The position numbers and the translations under genes are program-made. Under the pieces are notes generated by a model. That model did not search any database. It saw nothing but the letters and a program-made list of their open reading frames with translations, and was not told the DNA's origin. From a virus, in IMG/VR virus record IMGVR_UViG_3300025771_000121, positions 1-30,497 of that record: a stretch of DNA of 30,497 nt, one strand, 5' to 3'. Each line of letters opens with the position of its first letter. Within the stretch, counting starts at the first letter, position 1. Below are positions 5,530 through 13,094 of the stretch, piece after piece.

Positions 5530-8214
5530 TTAAAACTCAAATAAAGTTACTCCAGTTTGATTGCTACCATTTGCTAAAGTAAATGTTTGATTTTGAGTAA
5601 ATACTGTAGATGTTGTACCTGCTGAAAACTTAAATGATCTAGCGGCCGTAACTAATCCACCAGCATTTGTGAAAAATGGTACATTTCTAACAGCAGCACC
5701 TGTAGCCGCATCAGCGGATGCTATACTATCTTCTCCAACTTTTGATCCTGTTGGTAAAGTGGCACCTGTAGCCGAAATTAAAATTTGTCCTGTTCCATCA
5801 CCAGAGATAGTTGCACCACCAATATCTATCGTATTGCCTGATAAGTATAAATCTCTCCATCTTCTATTTGGTGAACCTAAATCATATGTAATATTATTTA
5901 ATGGTTCTAAATTTGAAATAAATCTACCATTAACAGTAATTGTATCTTCGGTAGAGTCACCTGAATTAACTCCTAAAGTAACATTACCTCTTAATGTAGA
6001 AGCGCCAGAAACATCTAAAGCTCCTGTTGCTGTAACATCAGCCGCTCTAATATTAGCATTTGTTATTGATAAATTACCTGTACTTGAACCAGTAAATGTA
6101 CCTGTTCCAAATACTACTTCATCTTCCGACTCATCATATCCTAAAAATACATTATTGTCGTCACCTCTTTCAATAATAATACCAGCGTCACCTGTAGCTG
6201 AACCTGTACGACCATTTCCTAATTCAAGCAATTGATCTGAAACTGTTGTATTAGTTGTTGAAACTGTTGTGGTTGTTCCATTTACAGTTAGATTTCCTGT
6301 TACTGTTAAATCATTACCTATTGTAACATCATTCGGTAATCCTATTGTAATCGTGTTGTCGGTAACAGCAGTTTCTATTTCATTTGCTGTACCAGAAATT
6401 GTTAGTGTATCTCCTGTATTAAATGTATCAGGTGTTCCACTATCAGCGTCAAGTGTAAATGATGTACTAATAGCAGCTGTACTTAAAGATGTAATTCTTC
6501 CTTGTTGATCTACAGTTATTTGAGGTACCGCTGTTGACGAACCATATGAACCTGGAGTTACTGCAGTGTCATCTAAATCAAAAGTAATAGTATCTTGGAC
6601 AATACTACTTGTTAAACCAGTTCCACCTTTAACTGTAAGTGTATCTGTTAAAAGAGATATTGTTGCATTAGTTGAACTATCATCTGCAACTGTTAAGTTT
6701 GTTGCAACTGAAGTTGTACTAGCAGCAGTTAATCTACCTTGAGCATCAACAGTAAATGTAGGTATTTCTGTTGCTGAACCATAACTTCCAGCAGAAACAG
6801 CTGTATCATCTAACGTAACCGTTATTGTATTTGTTGCACCTGATGTACTAATACCTGTTCCACCAGAAACTGTAAGTGACTCACTATCTAAATCTATTGA
6901 TAATGCTCCACCAGTGTCAGCTGAAAAATCTAAATCTTGTGCTGTAACTTGACTGTCAACATAAGTTTTAATTGCTTTTGCTGAAGCAAGAGTATTATCA
7001 CTAGCAGATACACTTGTTAAATCAGTATCTAAAACGCCAGAAGCAAAATCAGCAACTTCTAAATTTGTAATAGAGTTACCTGTACCATTTGCGTCAAATG
7101 TTTTATTTGTTAAAGTATCGGTACTGTCAGCAAGTATATAAGATTGTAAATCTGAAATATCTGCCTCAACAACTGTGATTGTGTTAGAAGCAGTATTAAT
7201 TGTTTTACCCGTTAGTGTATCAGTCGTATCTCTACCAACTAATGTATCAGTTGATGTAGGTAATGTTAACGTACCTGTATTTGAGATTGATGAAATAACA
7301 GGAGTTGTTAATGTTTTATTTGTTAAGGTTTGTGTAGAAGTTAATAATACTATATCACTTGTATTTGATAAATCTGTTGAAGCAATAGTTATATCAGCAC
7401 TACCATTAAATGATTGACCAGCGATTGTTCTTGCTGTTTCTAAAGTGGTTGCCGTATCAGCATTACCTGTTACATCACCTGTTACGTTACCAGTGACATT
7501 ACCTGTTACGTTACCTGTTAAATCACCTGTTACGTTACCAGTGACATTACCTGTTACGTTACCTGTTAAAGCACCTTCAAATGTTCCAGCAACAAATGTT
7601 TCTGAACCGACAGTCCACTTATCAGTTGTTTCGTTCCATATTAATGTTTTATTTGCATCATCACCACGTTCTATTTCAATACCACCATTTTCTGAAGCAG
7701 AACCTGTAGCGTTAGAATTTAAAAGAATTGTATTGTCAGCTAAATTAATGGTTTCTGTATTAATAGTTGTTGTTGTGCCACTTACTGTTAAGTTACCAGA
7801 AATTGTTACATTACCAGAACCATCTTGTGTTACAAAATTTGCGTCTGATAATGCTGAATTAAATTCAGCAGTTGTACCAGTTAAAGTACCTTCTGATAAA
7901 TCTAAAGTTAATGTGTTTGAAGCACTATCTATTGTTTTGTTTGTTAATATATCATTTGAATTTTCTGTAACGATAGAACCATCAACAGCAATTGTTAATG
8001 TATCACCGCTTAATGTTGCTGTAACACCACCACTACCTGCTATTTTTAATGTTTCACCTAAAGAAATAGTTGTTGATGTAGATGAAGTATCTACAAGTGT
8101 GAAACCTGAATTAGTTAAATACGAATTTCCAATAGTATCACCTGATTGATATTCAGCTATACCTGTAGGAGTACCGTCTGTAAATACTAGTCTTATTGGT
8201 GTTTTTTCTGCCAT
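5530..8214 (-). CDS. Long tail fibre protein with repeated modules
   Basis: An 894-aa, Thr/Ser/Gly-rich, low-aromatic beta-structured fibre. The N-terminal module (1-30) is shared with the 138-aa protein. A GNLTVSGTTTTI...IEIERGDD module occurs near residues 145-185 and again near 635-690. A VTGN/VTGD tetrapeptide array lies near 215-250, encoded by a perfect 48-bp tandem repeat. Three related SYGS...PTFTVDAQGRLTAAS-type modules fill the middle. Near the C-terminus, YDLGSPNRRWRDLYLSGNTI is a motif often seen before fibre tips, and the protein ends in GVTLFEF. It is presumably exposed and contacts the host surface. It starts 6 nt after its neighbour's stop without an obvious Shine-Dalgarno, so coupling is likely. 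Confidence 0.75.
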   Translation of the reverse strand: MAEKTPIRLVFTDGTPTGIAEYQSGDTIGNSYLTNSGFTLVDTSSTSTTISLGETLKIAGSGGVTATLSGDTLTIAVDGSIVTENSNDILTNKTIDSASNTLTLDLSEGTLTGTTAEFNSALSDANFVTQDGSGNVTISGNLTVSGTTTTINTETINLADNTILLNSNATGSASENGGIEIERGDDANKTLIWNETTDKWTVGSETFVAGTFEGALTGNVTGNVTGNVTGDLTGNVTGNVTGNVTGDVTGNADTATTLETARTIAGQSFNGSADITIASTDLSNTSDIVLLTSTQTLTNKTLTTPVISSISNTGTLTLPTSTDTLVGRDTTDTLTGKTINTASNTITVVEADISDLQSYILADSTDTLTNKTFDANGTGNSITNLEVADFASGVLDTDLTSVSASDNTLASAKAIKTYVDSQVTAQDLDFSADTGGALSIDLDSESLTVSGGTGISTSGATNTITVTLDDTAVSAGSYGSATEIPTFTVDAQGRLTAASTTSVATNLTVADDSSTNATISLLTDTLTVKGGTGLTSSIVQDTITFDLDDTAVTPGSYGSSTAVPQITVDQQGRITSLSTAAISTSFTLDADSGTPDTFNTGDTLTISGTANEIETAVTDNTITIGLPNDVTIGNDLTVTGNLTVNGTTTTVSTTNTTVSDQLLELGNGRTGSATGDAGIIIERGDDNNVFLGYDESEDEVVFGTGTFTGSSTGNLSITNANIRAADVTATGALDVSGASTLRGNVTLGVNSGDSTEDTITVNGRFISNLEPLNNITYDLGSPNRRWRDLYLSGNTIDIGGATISGDGTGQILISATGATLPTGSKVGEDSIASADAATGAAVRNVPFFTNAGGLVTAARSFKFSAGTTSTVFTQNQTFTLANGSNQTGVTLFEF
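7475..7570 (-). repeat. Perfect 2 x 48-bp tandem repeat inside the fibre gene
   Basis: Units 7475-7522 and 7523-7570 are identical base for base. Each is made of four related 12-bp units encoding VTGN/VTGD. The array is in frame, so copy changes would lengthen or shorten the fibre by 16 residues (or 4 for single 12-bp units) without disrupting it. Confidence 0.9.
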
Positions 8215-8220
8215 ATTTTA

Positions 8221-8664
8221 TTAAAATAGATAAGCTGGATTATTGTCATCATAGTTTGATGATGATGTAATCGCAGGCGAACCTAAACCTCCTGAATTAG
8301 TATAAACTTCTGTAAAATTTTTTGCTTCTGTATTTATTCTAAAAACAAATCCAGCAGCAGCTGTAGATAATCCACCTGAATTAGTAAATATATCTACTTG
8401 TTTTTTCGGTTTACCAGATAAAAACAAATCTGTAAAACTATTCGTACTTGAACCAATACTATAAGCATTATCAGTATCAGGTAATAAATTAGCACTAACA
8501 CTTGAAAAATTAGAATTGTTAGCTATTTCAACAATGTCATTACCATTACGTTGATATATTTTTTTATCAGTAATGTTAACAGCAACTTCACCATCTGCCA
8601 AATCACTTGTAGTTGGTATTGAAGAAGCTGTTGTACTTCTTTTTAATTTAATTACAGCTGCCAC
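8221..8664 (-). CDS. Small fibre-type virion protein with IKLKRS N-terminal domain (GTG start)
   Basis: A 147-aa protein starting at GTG, with AGGAG 6 nt upstream. Residues 4-40 (IKLKRS...TTSDLADGEVAVN...KKIYQRNG) form a small domain found at the N-termini of many phage fibre and receptor-binding proteins; the 771-aa fibre next door has a related one. A DNAYSIGSSTNSFTDLFLSG segment (64-83) resembles the fibre-tip motif of the 894-aa protein. TNSGGL occurs twice (94-99 and about 122-127). It lies between the two long fibres in one transcription unit and may be a fibre-joint or short fibre subunit. Exact role unknown. Confidence 0.7.
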   Translation of the reverse strand: MAAVIKLKRSTTASSIPTTSDLADGEVAVNITDKKIYQRNGNDIVEIANNSNFSSVSANLLPDTDNAYSIGSSTNSFTDLFLSGKPKKQVDIFTNSGGLSTAAAGFVFRINTEAKNFTEVYTNSGGLGSPAITSSSNYDDNNPAYLF

Positions 8665-8680
8665 TATAATCTCCTAATTA

Positions 8681-10996
8681 TTATGCGTATGTTCCGCCGT
8701 CAATTTCAGTAACAGTAACAACACCTGTTGTAACTGTAAAGTTATCTGAACTAAATGAAGCAACACCTTTATTTGATGTACTTGCTAATTCAGCAGTGAT
8801 TGTTAAAGTATCACCTGATTGTGAAGTATCAATACCCTCACCACCAGTTACAGTTAATGTATCACCTAAATCAATATCATTATTACCACTATCTGTAGTA
8901 ACATTAATTATACTGTTTGCTAATTCACTATTTGATATTTCGCCACTCGCAAGAGTTACTGATTTACCAGATAAATCTAATGTGTTTGCTAATTTAGCAG
9001 CAGTAACATTTAAGTCAGTAATTTTCGCAGTTGTTACAGCGTCATTAGCCAAATGTTGAGTATCAATACCACCATCTACAACATTTAATGCATCTGATGT
9101 TACTTCGATAGTTGTTCCATCAACTCTTACATCTAAAGTATTTCCAGTTTTTAATAACGCATCACCAGCAGAGATTTGACCTGCGCCAGAGAATTGTGCA
9201 ACTGTAATATTAGTTGAACCTAGTGTAGGTGTTCCGTTATGTGTAAATACATAACCGTTATCAGCATTAGCTGTACCTTCTTCAACGAATACAAAAGCAC
9301 CACCTGTAATTTCAATCGCTTCATCACCATCTGGTGTTCTTGTTAATACATAAGCACTTGAACCATCTCCAACTGTTGTAACTCTATATAAACCGTTTTG
9401 AACAGCGTCTGACTGATCTTTTAATAATACTCTATCGTTTGTTGATGGAGTTTGACCATCAATTGATAAAGCACCGTTTGAACCAGCAGTAATTGTTCCA
9501 GCACCATTGTCATATGTTCCAGCAATATTGGCTGTTGAAGCAAATCTTACAGAATCTTTAACATCTAAACCATTGGCAACACTATCAACATATGCTTTTG
9601 TAGCAGCGTCCTGAGAACCAGATGGATCAGATACGTTAGTAATTCTACTTGAATTAACATCAACTGTACCAGAACCTTTAGGGTCTAATATAATATTGAT
9701 GTTAGTATCATCACCAGCAGATGATAATGTAACACCTGTTCCAGCATCTCCGTTAGTTATCTCTAACTGATTGACTGCTGAAGCTGTTGTGTTAAATACA
9801 ATTTGTTCATTACCATTTGCGTCAGCAATAAAACCACCATCAGCAATTTTAGGAGCTGTTAATGTTTTATTAGATAATGTTTCTATTCCAGCAAGTGTCG
9901 CAAAATCAGCGTCACTTAATGCTGTATTAAATTCAGATATTGTACCTGTTAAAGTACCTTCAGATAAATCTAAAGTTAATGTGTTTGAAGCACTATCAAT
10001 AATTTTGTTTGTTAAAGTATCTGATGTATCTCTACCAACTAATGTATCAGTTGATGTAGGTAATGTCAATGTACCTGTATTACTAATTGTTGAAATAACT
10101 GGTGACGTTAACGTTTTATTAGTTAATTCTTGTGTACCAGTTAAAGTAGCAACTGTACTATCAATATCTAAAGATACAGTATCACCTGAAATAGATGATG
10201 TAATACCTGTTCCACCAGCAATCTTTAATGAATCTGTTAATAGATCAATTCCTGTTGATGTTGAACTATCATCAACAACAGTTAAAGTAGTTGCAACCGC
10301 AGCAGTTCCAGCAGCAGTTAATCTACCTTGTTGGTCAACTGTGAATGTTGGAATTTGTGTTGCTGAACCATAACTACCTGGAGTTACAGCTGTATCATCT
10401 AAATCAATTGTAATTGTGTTATCAGTTACACTTGTTGTAATACCTGTGTCACCAGAGAAAGTTATTGTTTCACCTGTTGATACTGAATCATTTGAACCAC
10501 TATCAGCAGCAATAGAGAGAGTTTGCGTTACTGTGCTAAATGATAAATTACCAGAACCATCAGTTTTTAAAAATTGGCCGCTTGTTCCATCACCATCTGG
10601 CAACGTGAAAGTAGTGGAAGTTGTTACGGCATTTGGAGCTTTTAATCCAATGTAATTTGTACCATTGTTGGTACCTTCGTTTAATTTTAATTGACCACCA
10701 GTAGTTGAGTTATTACCAATAAAGATTTCATCAATTGCTTTATTACTATCAACTAGAATTGCTGATGATGCTGTTAATGTTCCTAAAGCGTGATCTAATT
10801 TTTCTGTAAAATATACACCACCAATTACTTCTATATTGGCTGCTACACCCGCTGTTTCGACACCTGTTCCTATATAAAGACGATCACCGCCATTTGATCC
10901 ATTATCTGCAAGATATGAATATGCTAATTCCCCTTGTGCGAGTTGGGAAGGTGATCCAGACGTGCCTGATCGTTTAATCTGAATTATTGTTGCCAT
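8681..10996 (-). CDS. Long tail fibre protein
   Basis: A 771-aa repetitive beta-rich fibre. The N-terminus (ATIIQIKRSGTSGSPSQLAQGELAYS, to about 30) and the following LYIGTG are a common fibre attachment module. The middle holds SYGSATQIPTFTVDQQGRLTAAG and GTLTLPTSTDTLVGRDTSDTLTNK modules also present in the 894-aa fibre. From about 465 (DAATKAYVDS) a recognisable conserved domain follows (GLDVKDSVRFAST, then DRVLLKDQSDAVQNGLYRV, then GAFVFVEEGTANADNGYVF), widespread in phage tail fibres. The C-terminus (FTVTTGVVTVTEIDGGTYA) is short. It was probably assembled by module exchange and should be exposed on the virion. An AGGGAG site precedes the ATG. Confidence 0.78.
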   Translation of the reverse strand: MATIIQIKRSGTSGSPSQLAQGELAYSYLADNGSNGGDRLYIGTGVETAGVAANIEVIGGVYFTEKLDHALGTLTASSAILVDSNKAIDEIFIGNNSTTGGQLKLNEGTNNGTNYIGLKAPNAVTTSTTFTLPDGDGTSGQFLKTDGSGNLSFSTVTQTLSIAADSGSNDSVSTGETITFSGDTGITTSVTDNTITIDLDDTAVTPGSYGSATQIPTFTVDQQGRLTAAGTAAVATTLTVVDDSSTSTGIDLLTDSLKIAGGTGITSSISGDTVSLDIDSTVATLTGTQELTNKTLTSPVISTISNTGTLTLPTSTDTLVGRDTSDTLTNKIIDSASNTLTLDLSEGTLTGTISEFNTALSDADFATLAGIETLSNKTLTAPKIADGGFIADANGNEQIVFNTTASAVNQLEITNGDAGTGVTLSSAGDDTNINIILDPKGSGTVDVNSSRITNVSDPSGSQDAATKAYVDSVANGLDVKDSVRFASTANIAGTYDNGAGTITAGSNGALSIDGQTPSTNDRVLLKDQSDAVQNGLYRVTTVGDGSSAYVLTRTPDGDEAIEITGGAFVFVEEGTANADNGYVFTHNGTPTLGSTNITVAQFSGAGQISAGDALLKTGNTLDVRVDGTTIEVTSDALNVVDGGIDTQHLANDAVTTAKITDLNVTAAKLANTLDLSGKSVTLASGEISNSELANSIINVTTDSGNNDIDLGDTLTVTGGEGIDTSQSGDTLTITAELASTSNKGVASFSSDNFTVTTGVVTVTEIDGGTYA

Positions 10997-11006
10997 TTAT
11001 TTCTCC

Positions 11007-11249
11007 CTAAAAATTTCCACCGTTGAACTTTAATGTTCCCGTTGTGGTATCTAATTCGTTTCTTGTTGTAAATTTTTCAGAACTTGCATCATATTGAATC
11101 AAAGCACCATCTTCTAACGTAGAAGCATTTACATCTCCTAACAATCTTAACTTTAAATTACTATTTTTAACATTTTGGCTAGAAGGTAAAGTAACGCTTA
11201 CATTCGCTGGTTTTCCTGCGATTCTTGTTGTTACCCTAGCTTTGACCAT
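11007..11249 (-). CDS. Short virion/fibre-associated protein
   Basis: An 80-aa protein with an N-terminal beta-like half (VKARVTTRIAGKPANVSVTLP) and a fibre-style second half with LRLLGDVNASTLEDGALIQYDASSEKF. That second half resembles the DGALIQYDA.t.kf repeat seen in many marine phage fibres. It ends in TGTLKFNGGNF. First gene of the long-fibre unit, it starts 22 nt after an exact late box with a second box farther up, and an AGAGAG-like site. It may be an adaptor or joint for the 771-aa fibre that follows; inferred from position only. Confidence 0.6.
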   Translation of the reverse strand: MVKARVTTRIAGKPANVSVTLPSSQNVKNSNLKLRLLGDVNASTLEDGALIQYDASSEKFTTRNELDTTTGTLKFNGGNF

Positions 11250-11271
11250 AGTTGTATCTCTCTTATAGTAA

Positions 11272-11279
11272 TATTTATA
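11272..11279 (-). promoter_or_regulatory. Late promoter box TATAAATA (proximal) before the long-fibre unit
   Basis: An exact late box on the minus strand, 22 nt before the ATG at 11249. It is one of two boxes in the 90-nt gap 11250-11339. Confidence 0.65.
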
Positions 11280-11300
11280 ATAAAACTATTATTTTTTTAA

Positions 11301-11308
11301 TATTTATA
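11301..11308 (-). promoter_or_regulatory. Late promoter box TATAAATA (distal) before the long-fibre unit
   Basis: A second exact late box in the same gap, 21 nt upstream of the proximal one. A tandem pair could raise expression of the fibre genes. Confidence 0.5.
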
Positions 11309-11339
11309 ATTAAAGTATGTTGTAGAATAACAAAAATAA

Positions 11340-11681
11340 TTAATAATTTGTAGAGATTCTAGGATTGACTGTGATAATTCCTTCTAAAACTCTTGTTACT
11401 GTGCTGTCTTCAAGTTTCACAATAACAACATCAAAAAGATAACGGCCCTCTTCTAAATTAGAGGTTTGGGCCGCTGTTAAGCTAATAGTAACAACACCCT
11501 CATCTGTGTTGTTTGAAGTAGTTAAAGATGTTCTTGTATGAGATGTAGCATATCCTTTTGACATTTGTGCGTAAGACGCATAACCAGACAAATCAAACAC
11601 TGCGTCTGTATCAGTTGTAACGGTTACGTCAGAACTGAAAGATGTTCCTTGTTCTATTTGTAGATTTGCTATCGCTGACAT
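11340..11681 (-). CDS. Small Ig-like virion structural protein
   Basis: A 113-aa beta-rich protein. The pattern IEQGTSFSSDVTVTTDTDAVFDLSGY (9-34), then ISLTAAQTSNLEEGRYLFDVVIV (about 71-93) and a closing LEGIITVNPRIS, is common in phage baseplate or fibre adaptor domains of BppU N-terminal type (extended Ig-like fold). It follows the 68-aa gene by 3 nt and probably shares its promoter. I infer a structural role, perhaps anchoring fibres; no specific partner can be named. Confidence 0.62.
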   Translation of the reverse strand: MSAIANLQIEQGTSFSSDVTVTTDTDAVFDLSGYASYAQMSKGYATSHTRTSLTTSNNTDEGVVTISLTAAQTSNLEEGRYLFDVVIVKLEDSTVTRVLEGIITVNPRISTNY

Positions 11682-11684
11682 CTA

Positions 11685-11891
11685 TTATTTTTTAATGTTT
11701 TTAATTTCTTCTTCTATTTTCTTATTATAATGTGCCAATAATACTTCAATTTTTTCCATTTCGATTTCGTGCCTTACTTTTGATTGTAGAATTTCACTTC
11801 TAGCAACAATTGTATTTTTTATATCAGCACTTAAATCGCTTTCGTTGTACTCAACACCATTTATTGTTATAGTTTTTATTTCAGTTGTCAT
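11685..11891 (-). CDS. Small DUF6447-like protein
   Basis: A 68-aa protein with a TITINGVEYNESDLSADIKN start (8-27) and a helical, charged C-terminal half (about 30-68) likely to form a coiled coil. The ITI.G..Y...DLS...K/Q pattern resembles DUF6447-type small phage proteins of unknown function, which often sit among fibre genes. It has an AAGGTG site and a GATAAATA late box 23 nt upstream. A chaperone or structural role is possible but not shown. Confidence 0.6.
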   Translation of the reverse strand: MTTEIKTITINGVEYNESDLSADIKNTIVARSEILQSKVRHEIEMEKIEVLLAHYNKKIEEEIKNIKK

Positions 11892-11914
11892 AATTTTTCA
11901 CCTTTTTTTATTAC

Positions 11915-11922
11915 TATTTATC
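11915..11922 (-). promoter_or_regulatory. Late promoter-like box GATAAATA
   Basis: A one-base variant of the late box at the end of the 205-aa gene, 23 nt before the ATG at 11891, with AAGGTG between. It would drive the 68-aa and 113-aa genes. Confidence 0.5.
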
Positions 11923-12535
11923 TTTTTATTTGATATCTAAATAAAAGATTTATCATATTTTCATCTCTTTTATTTTCTGTAATTCTGTGTAATAAAGTTG
12001 AATTGTAAAGAATATAATTTTTGTAGTCTAATCTAGCATTCCAAGAACAATCTTTTATTCTATTGTCGTCATATTCAAAACGTAGAAAACATCTATCGTC
12101 ATTTTCATCTACCACATTATCATTAACATCATTTTTACCTAATTTTTTTGTAGTATCAGTAAGTGTTAACAAGGCACAATAATCAAAAGATTTAGATAAA
12201 TTCCAGTTATCTACCAATTGTGTTAAATGTGTGTACTGACCTTTCTTTAGAACATTAACTAGTATAGGGTCTTCGTTGTGAGGAATTAATTGCAAATTGT
12301 CTAATTCATCTGCTCTATCACAAATATATCTACTAATCCATCCGAGATGTTGGTGATAAGAAACTTTATAGTAGTGAGGATATTTTGTAAAGACTAAATT
12401 ATTATCAAATATAAATTTTTCATTATAATGTTTTAAAACGTGATTGGTCACTAAAGACCAATCAACATTAATTTCACTAGGTAATAATTCTTTTTTTAAG
12501 AATTGTTGAGTTAGAATTTGTTTATGTGAAGCCAT
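11918..12535 (-). CDS. Conserved-type hypothetical protein, possibly a degenerate beta-helix oxygenase
   Basis: A 205-aa protein I cannot assign. It is charged, with many aromatic residues, and unlike the Thr/Ser-rich fibre proteins around it. VLKKGQYTHLTQLVDNW (95-111), ALLTLTD (121-127) and ILYNSTLLHRITENKRDENMINLLFRYQ (175-202) resemble in order the strands of a 2OG oxygenase or cupin fold. H183 and R200 sit where the distal His and 2OG Arg would be, but the HxD motif is absent (H103 is followed by Leu-Thr). It may be a non-catalytic relative of the oxygenases at 695-2597 or something unrelated. No late box or Shine-Dalgarno precedes it, so it is probably read from the 14960-14967 promoter. 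Confidence 0.5.
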   Translation of the reverse strand: MASHKQILTQQFLKKELLPSEINVDWSLVTNHVLKHYNEKFIFDNNLVFTKYPHYYKVSYHQHLGWISRYICDRADELDNLQLIPHNEDPILVNVLKKGQYTHLTQLVDNWNLSKSFDYCALLTLTDTTKKLGKNDVNDNVVDENDDRCFLRFEYDDNRIKDCSWNARLDYKNYILYNSTLLHRITENKRDENMINLLFRYQIKR

Positions 12536-12562
12536 AATATAAACATCAATATAATTTAATTA

Positions 12563-13069
12563 TTAAATATCAATCCAAACTTTTGGATCAGCAGTATGGT
12601 TCCATTTTTTATTATTTACTAAACACACCCATTGAGAATTATCTTGGTCCCAAGTTATATTGTAATATCTAGTTTCACCACCTACATCAAAAGTCGTAGT
12701 TGTAGGGAAATCTACTGGTGCTTTCCACTCATATGTAGATAAATCTTTTACCCAATCCCTATAAGGTTTAGGTTCCCAAAAACAATCATTATCTTCATCA
12801 TAAGAACCACCTTTACCTGCGGCATTTCCTCTAAATGCTTTAGATTGATCGGCAGAGACAGTTCTTGTTCCATTTCCATCATCAGTATAATGAACACCTC
12901 TACTAGTATTTAAAGAAAATCTTTTCCAAATTGGCCAACCGTGTATTGATTCAAGGTATGCTCTACCCATTTCTTCATTATCAACACCATTTAATAGTTG
13001 TACTTCATCTGCAACTACGTGTGTGGATAACACTGCACCGTTTAAACCTATTTTAGCATAATGCGCCAT
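12563..13069 (-). CDS. Virion-associated protein of unknown function, widespread in marine T4-like phages
   Basis: A 168-aa, Trp-rich protein. The layout MAHYAKI...VLSTHVVADE (1-22), then GWPIWKRFSLNTSRGVHY (44-61), FRGNAAGKGGSYDEDNDCFWEPKPY (79-103) and DWVKDLSTYEWKAPV (105-119) follows a pattern I recognise as recurrent in structural gene clusters of marine phages, where it remains uncharacterised. The alternating aromatic-Pro-Trp pattern suggests a compact, possibly ligand-binding beta domain. A very strong AAGGAGAT site precedes the ATG, implying high expression. It lies directly downstream of the glycine-rich adhesin and could be its partner. Confidence 0.65.
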   Translation of the reverse strand: MAHYAKIGLNGAVLSTHVVADEVQLLNGVDNEEMGRAYLESIHGWPIWKRFSLNTSRGVHYTDDGNGTRTVSADQSKAFRGNAAGKGGSYDEDNDCFWEPKPYRDWVKDLSTYEWKAPVDFPTTTTFDVGGETRYYNITWDQDNSQWVCLVNNKKWNHTADPKVWIDI

Positions 13070-13094
13070 TCTTTTTATCTCCTTTTAAAATTCA

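Noticed and set aside
7475-7570. CRISPR array
   Set aside because: The repeats are contiguous, in-frame and without unique spacers; they encode VTGN units of a fibre.
5669-8149. Plus-strand open frames at 5669-6235, 6269-6508, 7175-7417 and 7445-8149
   Set aside because: They are antisense to the 894-aa fibre, stay open because of its Thr/Ser/Gly/Asn-rich repeats (for example Pro-Val-Thr runs opposite VTGN units), and lack ribosome sites.
8796-10655. Plus-strand frames opposite the 771-aa fibre
   Set aside because: They have the same repetitive hydrophobic/Val-Pro composition and no initiation signals; they are shadows of the fibre gene.
8221-10996. Diversity-generating retroelement
   Set aside because: The IKLKRS/IQIKRS N-termini recall Mtd-type proteins, but no reverse transcriptase or template/variable repeat pair is visible.
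11250-11339. tRNA or small RNA gene in the longer gaps (also 15337-15465)
   Set aside because: The gaps are AT-rich and filled by promoter boxes; no cloverleaf, GTTCRA-like T-arm or terminator-linked RNA was found.
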